NCBI GenBank assembly: GCA_023450615.1
Contig: JAEXGT010000045.1
Span: forward strand, 42,865-106,864
Origin: Pseudomonadota bacterium
GTDB taxonomy: Bacteria; Pseudomonadota; Alphaproteobacteria; Rhizobiales; Beijerinckiaceae
Direction: 5' to 3'
Length of the DNA stretch: 64,000 nt
Shown here: positions 26,866 through 36,275 of the stretch, piece after piece
Numbering within the stretch: the first letter of the stretch is position 1
How the letters are laid out: the number at the start of each line of letters is the position of its first letter
Translations under genes and position numbers: made by a program
The notes under the pieces: generated by a model
What the model saw: the letters and a program-made list of their open reading frames with translations, nothing else
Databases searched by the model: none
What the model was told of the DNA's origin: nothing

Positions 26866-26890
26866 AAAAAGGGGCCTGACGGCCCCTTTT
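26866..26890. terminator. Bidirectional terminator between the DUF4242 gene and trxA
   Basis: GGGGCC-TGAC-GGCCCC (26871-26886) flanked by A5 and T4, serving both convergent transcripts. Confidence 0.85.
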
Positions 26891-26914
26891 CATTGGTCCA
26901 AGGCAAACTCGGGC

Positions 26915-27235
26915 TTATGCCGAGGCCTGGATCCACTTGGTCAGGTCGCCCTTGGGGGCGGCGCCGATCTTCTGGGCCACCACCTGGCCGCCCTTGAACA
27001 TCATGAGCGCCGGGATCGAGCGGATGCCGAACTGCGAGGCGATCTGCGGATTCTCGTCCACATTGACCTTCGCGATCTTCACCTTGCCGTCCATCTCGTT
27101 GGAAATCTCTTCCAGGGCCGGGCCGATCATGCGGCAGGGGCCGCACCATTCGGCCCAGAAATCGACCACGACGGGCTCGGAAGATTGCAGGACATCCTGC
27201 GCGAAGCTTGCGTCGGTCACCTTAACGGTCGCCAT
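26915..27235 (-). CDS. trxA: Thioredoxin
   Basis: A 106-residue cytosolic thioredoxin with the active site WCGPC (Cys31 and Cys34) and the cis-proline in SIPALMMF. It reduces protein disulfides and serves ribonucleotide reductase and others with thioredoxin reductase. The ATG at 27235 is chosen over a GTG one codon upstream. It lies downstream of addA on the same strand, the usual order, with a 105-base gap that may hold its own promoter. Confidence 0.96.
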   Translation of the reverse strand: MATVKVTDASFAQDVLQSSEPVVVDFWAEWCGPCRMIGPALEEISNEMDGKVKIAKVNVDENPQIASQFGIRSIPALMMFKGGQVVAQKIGAAPKGDLTKWIQASA

Positions 27236-27340
27236 CACATCACCTTTGAACTTTTGATACAGCGACTCAAAATGAGCCGCTCGACGATAGGGTCAAGGTA
27301 AGAACGGCGAAACAAGGAATCAAGCAAGGGCAATTTTCCC

Positions 27341-30300
27341 TCACGCCGCTTTGATGAGGGTAAGAGCCTGCTCCAGCTCCGGTTCCATGAGCTCATGGAT
27401 GACCGGCCCCGCCGTCCAGACCAGGAAAGTGCGGATGCGCTTGTCCGGGTAGATCTCGGACAGAAGCATCCGGTAGAGCGCGAGCTGGGCCACATAGGAA
27501 CGGGGCGGCGGCTGCCCGGGCCGGGGCGCGCGGGCGGTGGTCTTGAAATCCGCGACCAGAACCTCGGTGTCGAGCACGGCCAGACGGTCGATCTGGCCGG
27601 AGACCATGAGTTCTCCCTGATTCGTCAGGACCTTGCCCGCGATCGGAGCCTCAGGCCTCGATCCGGGGCCGAACAGGGCCGCGAGGGCGTCATGCTTAAG
27701 AACGTCGAGGGCGTTCGCGATCACCGATTCGCGGATCTCTGCGGGGAGGCGCGGCGCCCGTGCCCGCACATAGGCGCGGGCCATGCTCTCCCGGTGCTCC
27801 CCACTCAAGGCAGGCAGGCGCTCCAGCAGGGCATGGACCAGGGTGCCGCGAAGCCGCGCCTCGGGCGCATAGGGGCCATCGCCGGGACGGGTCATGCGCT
27901 CGGCGGCGCCCAGGGCGCTCGATGGGCGGATCGGGGGCAGGGGCTCGGGCTCGGGCCGGATGGGCAGGGTGAGCCAGTCCGGAACCTCGAAGGATTCGAG
28001 CGGGGCGATATCGGCTTCGGCCACGAGCGTGCGCGCCAGCGGCGAACCCTCGCGCCAGAGCTCGATGGGGCCGTAGGGCGCTTCCGAACGCTCCAGGCCG
28101 CCCGCCTTCTCGACGAGGCCGTGGCGGATCATCTCGCACCAGGCCTCCTGCGGAGATTCCTTGCCGCTCGTCCGATAGGGCGCGATCACCAGCCGGTCCT
28201 TGGCGCGGGTCATCGCCACGTAGAGCAGGCGGTTATGCTCCTCATAGCCTTTCGCGTGCAAGAGATCGCGCGCCTCTTCCATGATCCCGCAATCGGAATT
28301 CTTGCCCGGCGACCAGACGGGGATCGTGTGGCCCGTCTTCGTCCTGATCTGCAGCAGCGGCGGATCGCGGCCGAGGACCTCGCAGCCGTCGATGAGAATG
28401 ACGATGGGCGCCTCCAGGCCTTTCGCCCCGTGCACGGTCATTACGCGCACTTCGTCGTTCACCGAGTCGAGATCGCGCTTGATGGTATGCGACGCGGATT
28501 CGAAGCGGTTGAGGAAGACGGTGAGCGAGGGCGTCTCCGTCATCTCCGATTGATGGGCGAAGCACAGGAAGGCATCGATGGCGTCGCCCGCTTCGCTGCC
28601 GAGACGCGCCACAAGCTGCGAACGTCCGCCGCGCGGGCCGAGCAGGGTGGTGAAGAAGCCGAAGGGGCCGTGCGAAGCGGCGAGTTCCCGCCACGCCTGC
28701 AAGGCCTCGCAGCCGCGTTGCGCCTTTGCATCGCCAGTCTCGGCATGGCGCGCCAGCGCCGCATGCAGCGACTCGTCGTCCGCGCGACCGGCGGCGATGC
28801 GAATGAGGTCATCGTCGGTGAGGCCGACGAGGGGCGATTTCAGCGCTGTCGCAAGCGTCAAATCGTCGTCCGGCAGCAGCGCCGCGCGGCCTGCCGCCAC
28901 GAGGTCGAGCACGGCGATATGCTCGCCGATATTGAGCCGGTCCGCGCCCGCCACCGGCACGCCCGCTTCCTTCAGGGCGCGGATCACCGCCTCGAAGGCC
29001 GCGCCGCGCTTGCGCACGAGCACCAGCACATCGCCCGCCGACCATTTGCGCCCGTGCTCATCGCCTTTGGTCGTCCAGCATTTCACCGCCTGCGCGATCC
29101 GGCGCGCGACGACGACGGGAGGCGATTGCTGCTCGGGCTCGTCGACGGGAAGAACCCAGGCCTCGGGCTCCTCTTCCGCCGCGGGCGTTTCGGTCGGCCA
29201 CAATTCGACAAGGCCGGGCGCATGCGGGCGCGCGCTCTCGTGCACGGTGCCGATGGCCTTGTCCTCGAAGGAGAGGCCCTTGAAGTTCCGCTCCACCGCG
29301 AAGGTCGCATCCACCGCCGAGAGCACCGCGCGGCCCGAGCGGAACGACATGGTAAGCGACACGTCCTCGAAGGGAAGCTCCGCCTCGCGCACCTTCTTCG
29401 ACCAGTCGCGGCGGGTGGTTTCGAATTCCTGCGGAGCCGCGCCCTGGAAGCCGTAGATCGACTGCTTGGGATCGCCCACGGCAAAGAGCGTGCGGACGCG
29501 CTTGCCGCCAGCGCCTTCGCCCGCCGTGAAATCCTCGGTGATCTTGCGCAGGATGTCCCATTGCTGCGGGTTGGTATCCTGCGCCTCGTCGATCAGCACA
29601 TGGTCGATGCCGCGGTCGAGCTTGTAAAGCACCCAGGCCGTATCGCCGCGCGAGAGCAGCGTCAGCGTCTTGTCGATGAGGTCCTGGAAGTCGAGCGCGC
29701 CGAGGCGCATCTTCTGGTTCTCGACGCGGTCGTGAATTTCGGCGGCCAGCAGGAACAGCGCCTGCGTGCGCTCCACGGCGCGGGCGGCCTTTTGCTTGTC
29801 GATGAGGTTCCAGATGCGGCTCTGTTCGTCGAGCAGACGCTCCTTGAGCCCTTCGTCGATATCCTTCGTCAGGAAAGCGGAGCCCTTGCGGGGCGTTCCA
29901 GTGTCCGTGAGGAAGACTGACAGGTAATGTTCGAGCTTGGCGGAAGGCTCGCTCGCTTCAGCCGCTGCAATCAAGGACGCGGCGCGCTTCTGATCGGTGG
30001 CCTTGCCTCTCAGAAGGTCCTGCGCGACGGCAGGCCAATTTTCAGGCTTGAGGCCGCCTTCCAGCATCGCCAATTCGATGCTTGCAAGCGTCTCGTCGGG
30101 TTTCAGCCCCAGCTCCTGACGCAGGCGCGCGATGCCGGCCGGATCGTGCAGTGCATCCTTGCACCGCAGGGCGGCGTTCAAGGCGCTCATCAACGCATCG
30201 CCCACCGCCTCGACGCTGATGATGTCGAGCGCATCCTTCAGATGCGGGAAGTTGCCGTTGGAGGCATCGGCCAGCACGTTCTTCACGGCTTGCGCCAGCA

Positions 30301-30775
30301 TCTCGTCGGTCTGGCTCTCGTCCAGCACCGCAAAGCGCGCGGGCACATTGGCCTCGAAGGGCACGAGATGCAGCAGGCGCTCGCAGAAGGCGTGAATGGT
30401 GTCGATCTTCAAGCCGCCCGGCGTTTCCACGGCGCGCGCGAAAAGCGTGCGCGCGAGCTTCACCTGTTGGCGCGTGGGCTTGTGGCCTTCGAGCTCGGTC
30501 AGTTCCGCAACGAGACTGTCATCGTCCATCGTTACCCAGCGGCCCAGCCGCTCGAACACGCGGATCGCCATGTTCGCGGCGGCGGCCTTGGTGAAGGTGA
30601 GGCAGAGAATGCGGCCCGGCAGCGAGCCCGCCAGCAGCAGGCGCACAACGCGGTCGGTGAGCACCTTGGTCTTGCCTGCGCCCGCATTGGCGGACACCCA
30701 TGCCGAAGCGCGGGGATTCGCGGCGCGGCGCTGCGCTTCCTTGGTGTAATCGGGAATGACGAGATCGTTGCTCAT
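27341..30775 (-). CDS. addA: Double-strand break repair helicase-nuclease AddA
   Basis: A 1144-residue UvrD-type helicase and nuclease that, with AddB, resects double-strand breaks for RecA. Walker A is SANAGAGKTKVL (28-39); helicase motifs include HVLIDEAQDTNPQQWDIL and VMTVHGAKGLEAPIV, and the C-terminal PD-(D/E)XK nuclease shows LVADFKTTAR followed by AQLALYRM. This is the alphaproteobacterial AddA type. Its start overlaps the addB stop by four bases, so the pair is coupled. Size and motifs are intact. Confidence 0.95.
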   Translation of the reverse strand: MSNDLVIPDYTKEAQRRAANPRASAWVSANAGAGKTKVLTDRVVRLLLAGSLPGRILCLTFTKAAAANMAIRVFERLGRWVTMDDDSLVAELTELEGHKPTRQQVKLARTLFARAVETPGGLKIDTIHAFCERLLHLVPFEANVPARFAVLDESQTDEMLAQAVKNVLADASNGNFPHLKDALDIISVEAVGDALMSALNAALRCKDALHDPAGIARLRQELGLKPDETLASIELAMLEGGLKPENWPAVAQDLLRGKATDQKRAASLIAAAEASEPSAKLEHYLSVFLTDTGTPRKGSAFLTKDIDEGLKERLLDEQSRIWNLIDKQKAARAVERTQALFLLAAEIHDRVENQKMRLGALDFQDLIDKTLTLLSRGDTAWVLYKLDRGIDHVLIDEAQDTNPQQWDILRKITEDFTAGEGAGGKRVRTLFAVGDPKQSIYGFQGAAPQEFETTRRDWSKKVREAELPFEDVSLTMSFRSGRAVLSAVDATFAVERNFKGLSFEDKAIGTVHESARPHAPGLVELWPTETPAAEEEPEAWVLPVDEPEQQSPPVVVARRIAQAVKCWTTKGDEHGRKWSAGDVLVLVRKRGAAFEAVIRALKEAGVPVAGADRLNIGEHIAVLDLVAAGRAALLPDDDLTLATALKSPLVGLTDDDLIRIAAGRADDESLHAALARHAETGDAKAQRGCEALQAWRELAASHGPFGFFTTLLGPRGGRSQLVARLGSEAGDAIDAFLCFAHQSEMTETPSLTVFLNRFESASHTIKRDLDSVNDEVRVMTVHGAKGLEAPIVILIDGCEVLGRDPPLLQIRTKTGHTIPVWSPGKNSDCGIMEEARDLLHAKGYEEHNRLLYVAMTRAKDRLVIAPYRTSGKESPQEAWCEMIRHGLVEKAGGLERSEAPYGPIELWREGSPLARTLVAEADIAPLESFEVPDWLTLPIRPEPEPLPPIRPSSALGAAERMTRPGDGPYAPEARLRGTLVHALLERLPALSGEHRESMARAYVRARAPRLPAEIRESVIANALDVLKHDALAALFGPGSRPEAPIAGKVLTNQGELMVSGQIDRLAVLDTEVLVADFKTTARAPRPGQPPPRSYVAQLALYRMLLSEIYPDKRIRTFLVWTAGPVIHELMEPELEQALTLIKAA

Positions 30776-33700
30776 TCGCCGCCCTCAGCCCCGCCGGCGC
30801 TTGCCAGCGACCATTCCTTCACGCGCGCCAGATGGTCGTATTCGGAGAAGCGCCGCGCATATTTCGGGAAGGGGCGCGATACATACGCCGCCTCGCCCTT
30901 CACGAAACGCGCGATCATGCCCTCGAAGCGGCGGCGGTGCTCCTCCACGATCTCCGGCACCGAACGCTCCTCGTTGCGTCCCGGCTCGATGGTGCGCGGC
31001 TTGATCGGCTCGCGTCCGCCGGTGGTGTGAACATAGATCAGGTCCGGCGTTTCCTTCGCCATGGGCAGGCCCTTGAACGCGCCCTTCATCAGCATCACCG
31101 CTTCGAGGGTGAGCTGCGGCGAGAAACCGGCATAGACCTCGCGCACGCCGGGAGGCTGGCCGGTCTTGAAGTCGATGATGGCGAAGCCGCCGTCGCGGCG
31201 ATGCTCGATGCGATCCGCGCGGGCGCGCAGGCTGAAGATCGAGCCGTCGGGAAGTGGGATCGTGAGTTTGCCCGAACGTTCGGCATAGACTTCCGCGAGA
31301 TTCGGACGACGCTCGTTCTCCCAATCGAGGAAGGCGATGGCAAGCCGCTCGAAACGGGGCCACCATTCGGCATAGAGCTCGGGATAGGCCTCGCGGATTT
31401 CGGCGAAGGCCTCCTCGCCGAGCCCCAGCAGGATCTCGTCCGCATGAGCGGGCAGAACTTTCGGGAAGCGCTCTGCGAATTGCCCGACTACGTCGTGAAT
31501 GATCGTGCCGCGATTGGCGGCGCTCGGCGCGACCGCAATCGCCTCCAGCGCATCGAGCTTCAGGACATGGCGCGCGAAGATGGAATAGGGGTCGCGCACC
31601 AGCGTCTCCACTTCCGTGACGCTGAGCGAGCGCGGAAAGAGCGCGGGGTCCGGTTTCGGACGCGGACGCGGCAGCGGCGGCGCAGGCTCCGGAGTATCGA
31701 GGGTGCTCGCGAGGCGCCGGTAATACTCGCCCGAACGAACCATGCGCTCCCAAACATCCTTGCCGGTGAAAGCCTTGAGGCGCTGGAGGAAACGCGAAGG
31801 CACCATGGGCGAGCCGTCGCGCTTGTGCGCGCGGGTGATCACCACGTCATGCGTGCCGAGCGCCTGTACGAAATCGTGAGCCGTCTGGCCGATGCGCCGC
31901 TCCGGCGGCATCAGCCCGACGCGGGCGCGCATGGGCCGGTTGAGGAAGGCGTCCGTCACCGTGCGCGGCGGCCATATTCCTTCGTCCAATCCGCCGAGCA
32001 CGACGCGATCGACGGAGAGAAGGCGCGCTTCGAGAAGGCCGAGAATTTTGAGGCGGCGATGGGTGGAGCGCGGCGAGGGGCTCAAGCTGCGCTGCTTGGC
32101 GAGCGCAGTGAAGAAGGCGGGATAATCCACGAAGCGGCCGAGAAGCGGATGGCCTTCCTCCTCGCGGATGTCGGAATTCTCAAGATCATCGAACAGGGCC
32201 GCGAGCGGTTCGAGCGTGGGTTCGGTCTCCGTCTCTTCATCCTCGGGCATGTCGCACAGCCACTCGAAGGCGCGACGATGGTGCTCCACCAACGCCATCA
32301 GGTCGATGCGCTCCTCGCCGTGAACGGCAGGCGTGAAGGTCTGGAACGCGACACCAAGCCGTTGCAGCAATGTGTCGGCAATGTCCCAATCCGCATCCGT
32401 CAGGCGCGCACGGGGACGTGGGGTGCGGTGGTCCTTCTCCGCGCGCCGGGCGGCAAGAGCCGCGCGCATGCCGTCGATGCCGGGAGCAGGCGCGGGGCCG
32501 CGCAGCACGCCGATTTCGAGCACGCTCGCCGCATGTTCGACCGTCGCACGCGGCAAGCCCAGACGGACGAGGGGATGCGCGAGAAGCGACAACAGGCGCA
32601 CAGGGCTCAGATCGTCGGCCGCAGCCTCCGCGGCCAGGCGAGCCAGGCGGCCTGCGGGCGTATCGGCAAGCGGAACGCCCGCCGAGTCCTCGACGCTCAA
32701 TCCCCAACGTCCGAGTTCCGCCGTCACGCGCGCGGCAAGCGCGCGATCCGGCGTGACGAGGGCTGCGGTCTTTTCGGGATGCTGAAGCGTTTCGCGCAAG
32801 GCGATGGCAATGGAAAACGCTTCCTCGCGCTCGTCGATGGCCTCGATGATGGCAAGGCCATCGCAGCCGCTGCGGCTCATGGCGAGCCGCTCGTCCTGCG
32901 TGATCAAGGCCCATCGGTCCGTCGTGTCTGCCGGACGAAGCGTTTCGGAGAGCAGATGATTGCGCGCACGCGCCTGCTCCGGCGGCTCGCCGAGAATCGT
33001 GACCTCGGAGCGCGGAATGCGCAGATGCCTGTCGATTAGGCGGCGCAGCGAAGCCTGCGGGTGGCTGTGCACCGGATCGGTATCGTCATCGCCCGTAGCG
33101 CCGATGGTGGACCAGCTCTCCTCATCGAGATCCGTGTCGAGGCCGGGCAGCACGATGGCGCCGCGCGGCAGGCGCGCGATGGTCGCCATGAGATGAGCGG
33201 TGGCAGGCACGGAGCCGGTGGAACCCGCAACGATGATAGGATTGCCGGGGCGCTCGCGGGTGAGGCGGCGCGCTTCCGCCTCGATCAAGGCCGTGCGCCG
33301 CTGCGCCGGATCACTTGCCTGACGCTCGGCCAGGATCTGCGGCCAGTTCTCGCTGGCGATCTGCACGAAGTGTCGCGTGATCTCGAAATATTTCGAGTAA
33401 TCCGCATCCACGGCCAGTTCGAGCGCGTGCCAGTCGATGCCCTCCGTCGTGAAGGCATCCATCAGCGTTTCGAGATCGCCTGCAAGATTGACCGCGTCGG
33501 CAGGCGAAGCAGGCACCATGAAGGGCACGTCCGGGCCGAGCTGCAAAAGCGCGCGATCCACCTCCGCCGACCAGCGCTGCACGAGACGCGTGAGGATGAG
33601 GCGGCGCTCCAGCGGCGGAATGGGCGGCTTGAGGCTCGCGGCTTCCGCGAAGGGCGTGCCTTCCAGGCCCGTCAGCTCGAACTCGGCCTCGTCCGTCTCG

Positions 33701-33933
33701 CCCAGCGGCACGATGCGCGGCAGGAGCTGCGCGCGGCCTGTCCCGCGTTCGGCCAGAAGCGCGATCAGCGCGCGGGTCGCGCGGCGGGTCGGAACGTAGA
33801 TGGTGACATCGGCCAGTGCGGCGGGATCGTCGGCGAGAGGGCCGACGAGGCGTCCGTCAAGCAGCGCGTCCACCAGGGTCGGCAGGAAGGCGCAACCCGG
33901 AGGGATGGAAAAGACACGCGGCTCGCTCGACAC
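30772..33933 (-). CDS. addB: Double-strand break repair protein AddB
   Basis: A 1053-residue partner of AddA. It starts FSIPPGCAFLPTLVDALL, the alphaproteobacterial AddB N-terminus, and lacks a canonical Walker A there. Degenerate helicase-like segments follow, and the C-terminal RecB-type nuclease has FAIIDFKTGQPPGVRE and the later Gln-Leu-Thr helix. It recognises the resection complex's DNA and supplies the second nuclease. It is the upstream gene of the addB-addA pair and starts nine bases after murU, in line with one long operon from murU or divL. Confidence 0.94.
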   Translation of the reverse strand: MSSEPRVFSIPPGCAFLPTLVDALLDGRLVGPLADDPAALADVTIYVPTRRATRALIALLAERGTGRAQLLPRIVPLGETDEAEFELTGLEGTPFAEAASLKPPIPPLERRLILTRLVQRWSAEVDRALLQLGPDVPFMVPASPADAVNLAGDLETLMDAFTTEGIDWHALELAVDADYSKYFEITRHFVQIASENWPQILAERQASDPAQRRTALIEAEARRLTRERPGNPIIVAGSTGSVPATAHLMATIARLPRGAIVLPGLDTDLDEESWSTIGATGDDDTDPVHSHPQASLRRLIDRHLRIPRSEVTILGEPPEQARARNHLLSETLRPADTTDRWALITQDERLAMSRSGCDGLAIIEAIDEREEAFSIAIALRETLQHPEKTAALVTPDRALAARVTAELGRWGLSVEDSAGVPLADTPAGRLARLAAEAAADDLSPVRLLSLLAHPLVRLGLPRATVEHAASVLEIGVLRGPAPAPGIDGMRAALAARRAEKDHRTPRPRARLTDADWDIADTLLQRLGVAFQTFTPAVHGEERIDLMALVEHHRRAFEWLCDMPEDEETETEPTLEPLAALFDDLENSDIREEEGHPLLGRFVDYPAFFTALAKQRSLSPSPRSTHRRLKILGLLEARLLSVDRVVLGGLDEGIWPPRTVTDAFLNRPMRARVGLMPPERRIGQTAHDFVQALGTHDVVITRAHKRDGSPMVPSRFLQRLKAFTGKDVWERMVRSGEYYRRLASTLDTPEPAPPLPRPRPKPDPALFPRSLSVTEVETLVRDPYSIFARHVLKLDALEAIAVAPSAANRGTIIHDVVGQFAERFPKVLPAHADEILLGLGEEAFAEIREAYPELYAEWWPRFERLAIAFLDWENERRPNLAEVYAERSGKLTIPLPDGSIFSLRARADRIEHRRDGGFAIIDFKTGQPPGVREVYAGFSPQLTLEAVMLMKGAFKGLPMAKETPDLIYVHTTGGREPIKPRTIEPGRNEERSVPEIVEEHRRRFEGMIARFVKGEAAYVSRPFPKYARRFSEYDHLARVKEWSLASAGGAEGGE

Positions 33934-33942
33934 AACAAAACC

Positions 33943-34677
33943 TCATCGCTTGCTGGCGGCAAGGCACTTTTCTGCCTCACCGATCGTGTGAGGCTCTCCA
34001 ACATGCAGCCATTGGCCTTCCAGAGGCAAGCCGAAGAGGCGGCCATTGGCGATGGCGCGGTCGTAGAAAGCATTGGCCGAGAAGGCGCCATCGGGCGTTC
34101 CAACCACGAGTTCCGGCTTCACGATCGCCACGCCCGCATAGACGAAATCGGCGCTGGGATCCTCGCCGCGGCGGCGCAGGCGGCCATCCGCATCACGGTG
34201 AAAATCGCCTTTTCCTTCATATCCGACACTTGTGGATAACGGGGCGACCAGCATCAGGATATCCATCCGCTCCGCATCCCAGGCCGCCACGAGGCTCTTG
34301 AGATTCGGGTTCTCGCCCTCGATCCACATGGAATCGGAGTTGAAGGTGATGAAGGGATCCTGTCCTAACAGGGGCAGGGCCTTCTTCACGCCGCCGCCGG
34401 TTTCGAGCAGCTCCGCGCGCTCGTCGGACACCACGATCCGCGGAAATGTGCGGGTGCGCAAATGCGCCTCCAGCATGTCCGCGAAATGGTGCACATTCAC
34501 CACCACTTTGCCGATGCCCGCCTCATGCAGCTTGTCGAGGGCGAAATCGATGAGGCTTTGCCCGGCCACCTTCACGAGGGGTTTGGGCATGGTGGCCGTC
34601 AGGGGCAGCATGCGCTTGCCGAGGCCCGCTGCGAGGATGATGGCGGTGTGAGGCTTGCGCTGAAAAGACTGGGACAC
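33943..34677 (-). CDS. murU: N-acetylmuramate-1-phosphate uridylyltransferase (MurU-like nucleotidyltransferase)
   Basis: A 244-residue sugar-nucleotide pyrophosphorylase: AAGLGKRMLPLTATMPKPLVKV (cut here to AAGLGKRMLP...MPKPLVKV) is the nucleotide-binding signature, with TFNSDSMW as the metal/sugar site. It lies directly after a phosphotransferase of the AmgK type. In Pseudomonas and Caulobacter this pair turns recovered MurNAc into MurNAc-1-P and then UDP-MurNAc, by-passing MurA and fosfomycin. The assignment rests on sequence and pairing; a glucose-1-phosphate transferase is the alternative. Confidence 0.85.
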   Translation of the reverse strand: MSQSFQRKPHTAIILAAGLGKRMLPLTATMPKPLVKVAGQSLIDFALDKLHEAGIGKVVVNVHHFADMLEAHLRTRTFPRIVVSDERAELLETGGGVKKALPLLGQDPFITFNSDSMWIEGENPNLKSLVAAWDAERMDILMLVAPLSTSVGYEGKGDFHRDADGRLRRRGEDPSADFVYAGVAIVKPELVVGTPDGAFSANAFYDRAIANGRLFGLPLEGQWLHVGEPHTIGEAEKCLAASKR

Positions 34678-34686
34678 TGAAATGAC

Positions 34687-36267
34687 TCAAGCGGAAGGCG
34701 GCGCGTCATCCTCGAGCGGGATGAGACGCGGCAAATAATTCTCGTACCAAACCTTGAGTTTCGCCAAGGCGGGATGCGCGAGATTGCGGGTGAGATAGGT
34801 CTCGATGCGCGGCAGGTGCTTCAGGTAATGCGGCTTGCCGTCACGCCGGTCGAGACGCGCGAAGATGCCCATGATCTTGGTGGCGCGTTGCGCCGCCATG
34901 ATCGCATAGGCGCGGGCAAAGGCCGACACGTCGAAAGCGGGATCGAGAGCCTTGCGGTCGCGCGCGTAGAGGCCGATCAGCTTCAATTCGAGTTCGGCGG
35001 GCACGGTCACGCGCGCATCCTGCAGGAGGGAGGCGACGTCGTATGCCGGCGAGCCGAGAACCGCGTCCTGGAAATCGATGAGGCCCACGCGCTGAAGGCC
35101 ATCGCGTTCGCCCATCCAGATCAGGTTGGGCGAATGATAATCGCGCAAGGTCCATGTCACCGGGCCTGCGAGAATTTCGCCGAGCGCTTCCGTCCAGAGA
35201 TTGACGAATTCAGCGCGCGCGGAGCCGGAAAGCTGCGTACCGATGATGTGCGGCACATACCAGTCGGCGAGCAGCTCCACCTCGATGAGCATGGCTTCGA
35301 GATCGTAGGGCGGAATGGCGTGCTCGATTTCGTCGGCGACCGGCAGCACCTGCGGCAGTTCGGTGCTGTGCAGCTTCACGAGAAGGCGCGTGGCTTCCGC
35401 ATAGCGTTCCGGAATCGGGCCGTTCTCGTCGACCACGGGATCTGCACCGAGATCCTCTATGAGCAGAAGGCCCGCATCGAGATCCTCGCCGTAGATGTAG
35501 GGCGCGCTGAATCCCAAGGCGCGCAGGCCCTTGTCCATGGCGACAAACGCATGAACGGTTTCCGCGAGCTTCGCGATGGTCGTGTAGGGCTTGCCGCGCC
35601 GGACGGGCGGGCCGGCGGGGCGGGGCGGCGAGACCATGAGCAGCGCGGTTTCGCCGGTCATCTTGATCAGCCGCTCGTAGGAGCGGATGACGGAAGCATC
35701 GCCCGGCATCGGCAGGCGCACGGCATCCGACCAGCCGCACCGGTCCACCAGATTGCGGAAGGCCTTGATGCGCTGCAGGCGTGAGGCGAAGGTCCCCGTT
35801 CCGGTGAGCATGGCGACGCGCCCTTGGCCTCCGGGCGCGAAATCGAGGCGGATATCGAGATGGTCGGGGTTCAGCGCATCCTCGGCGCGCTCGGGCCATT
35901 CCACCAGCGCGATGGCGCTTTCCGTCATCTCCTCCCAGCCCAGTTCCACCAGCTCGTAACCGCCGGAGAGCCGGTAGAAATCGGCGTGGACGATGGGGCA
36001 GAGCGGGCCGTCATAAACCTGCATCAGCGTGAAGGTCGGGCTCGGAACCTCAAGCTCTGGTTCGTTCGCCAGCGTGCGCACGAGGGCGCGGGCAAAGGTG
36101 GTCTTTCCTGCGCCCAGGCCGCCTGAGAGGGTCACGAGGTCGCCGGCCTTCAGCTCTTCCGCGAGCTTTCGCGCGAAATCCTCCGTGGCCTCGTGGTCGG
36201 GAAGCGACACGATCCATGCGGCTTGGGAAACATCCTGCTCGGACATGAGGGCCAATCCATTCACCAT
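34687..36267 (-). CDS. Fused TsaE ATPase and AmgK-type MurNAc/GlcNAc kinase
   Basis: A 526-residue fusion. The first ~155 residues are TsaE, the ATPase of the t6A37 tRNA-modification complex (P-loop SGGLGAGKTTFARAL, HADFYRL, and the VEWPERAE end). The rest is an aminoglycoside-phosphotransferase-fold kinase (catalytic LRDYHSPNLIW, metal IDFQDAVLG), like AmgK, which phosphorylates the anomeric position of MurNAc/GlcNAc. I choose the ATG at 36267, behind AGGA at 36274-36277; a TTG at 36273 is the alternative. The start follows the divL stop by 8 bases and murU follows by nine. Both domains look intact. Such fusions occur in this order. Confidence 0.85.
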   Translation of the reverse strand: MVNGLALMSEQDVSQAAWIVSLPDHEATEDFARKLAEELKAGDLVTLSGGLGAGKTTFARALVRTLANEPELEVPSPTFTLMQVYDGPLCPIVHADFYRLSGGYELVELGWEEMTESAIALVEWPERAEDALNPDHLDIRLDFAPGGQGRVAMLTGTGTFASRLQRIKAFRNLVDRCGWSDAVRLPMPGDASVIRSYERLIKMTGETALLMVSPPRPAGPPVRRGKPYTTIAKLAETVHAFVAMDKGLRALGFSAPYIYGEDLDAGLLLIEDLGADPVVDENGPIPERYAEATRLLVKLHSTELPQVLPVADEIEHAIPPYDLEAMLIEVELLADWYVPHIIGTQLSGSARAEFVNLWTEALGEILAGPVTWTLRDYHSPNLIWMGERDGLQRVGLIDFQDAVLGSPAYDVASLLQDARVTVPAELELKLIGLYARDRKALDPAFDVSAFARAYAIMAAQRATKIMGIFARLDRRDGKPHYLKHLPRIETYLTRNLAHPALAKLKVWYENYLPRLIPLEDDAPPSA

Positions 36268-36275
36268 CGGCAATC

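Noticed and set aside
27395..29920. An 841-codon open frame on the + strand opposite addA
   Set aside because: It is antisense to addA, has a composition driven by GC-rich codons (Arg, Ala, Gly, His), and resembles no protein. GC-rich genomes commonly give such long antisense frames.
30832..33039. A 735-codon open frame on the + strand opposite addB
   Set aside because: Antisense shadow; addB has all expected motifs.
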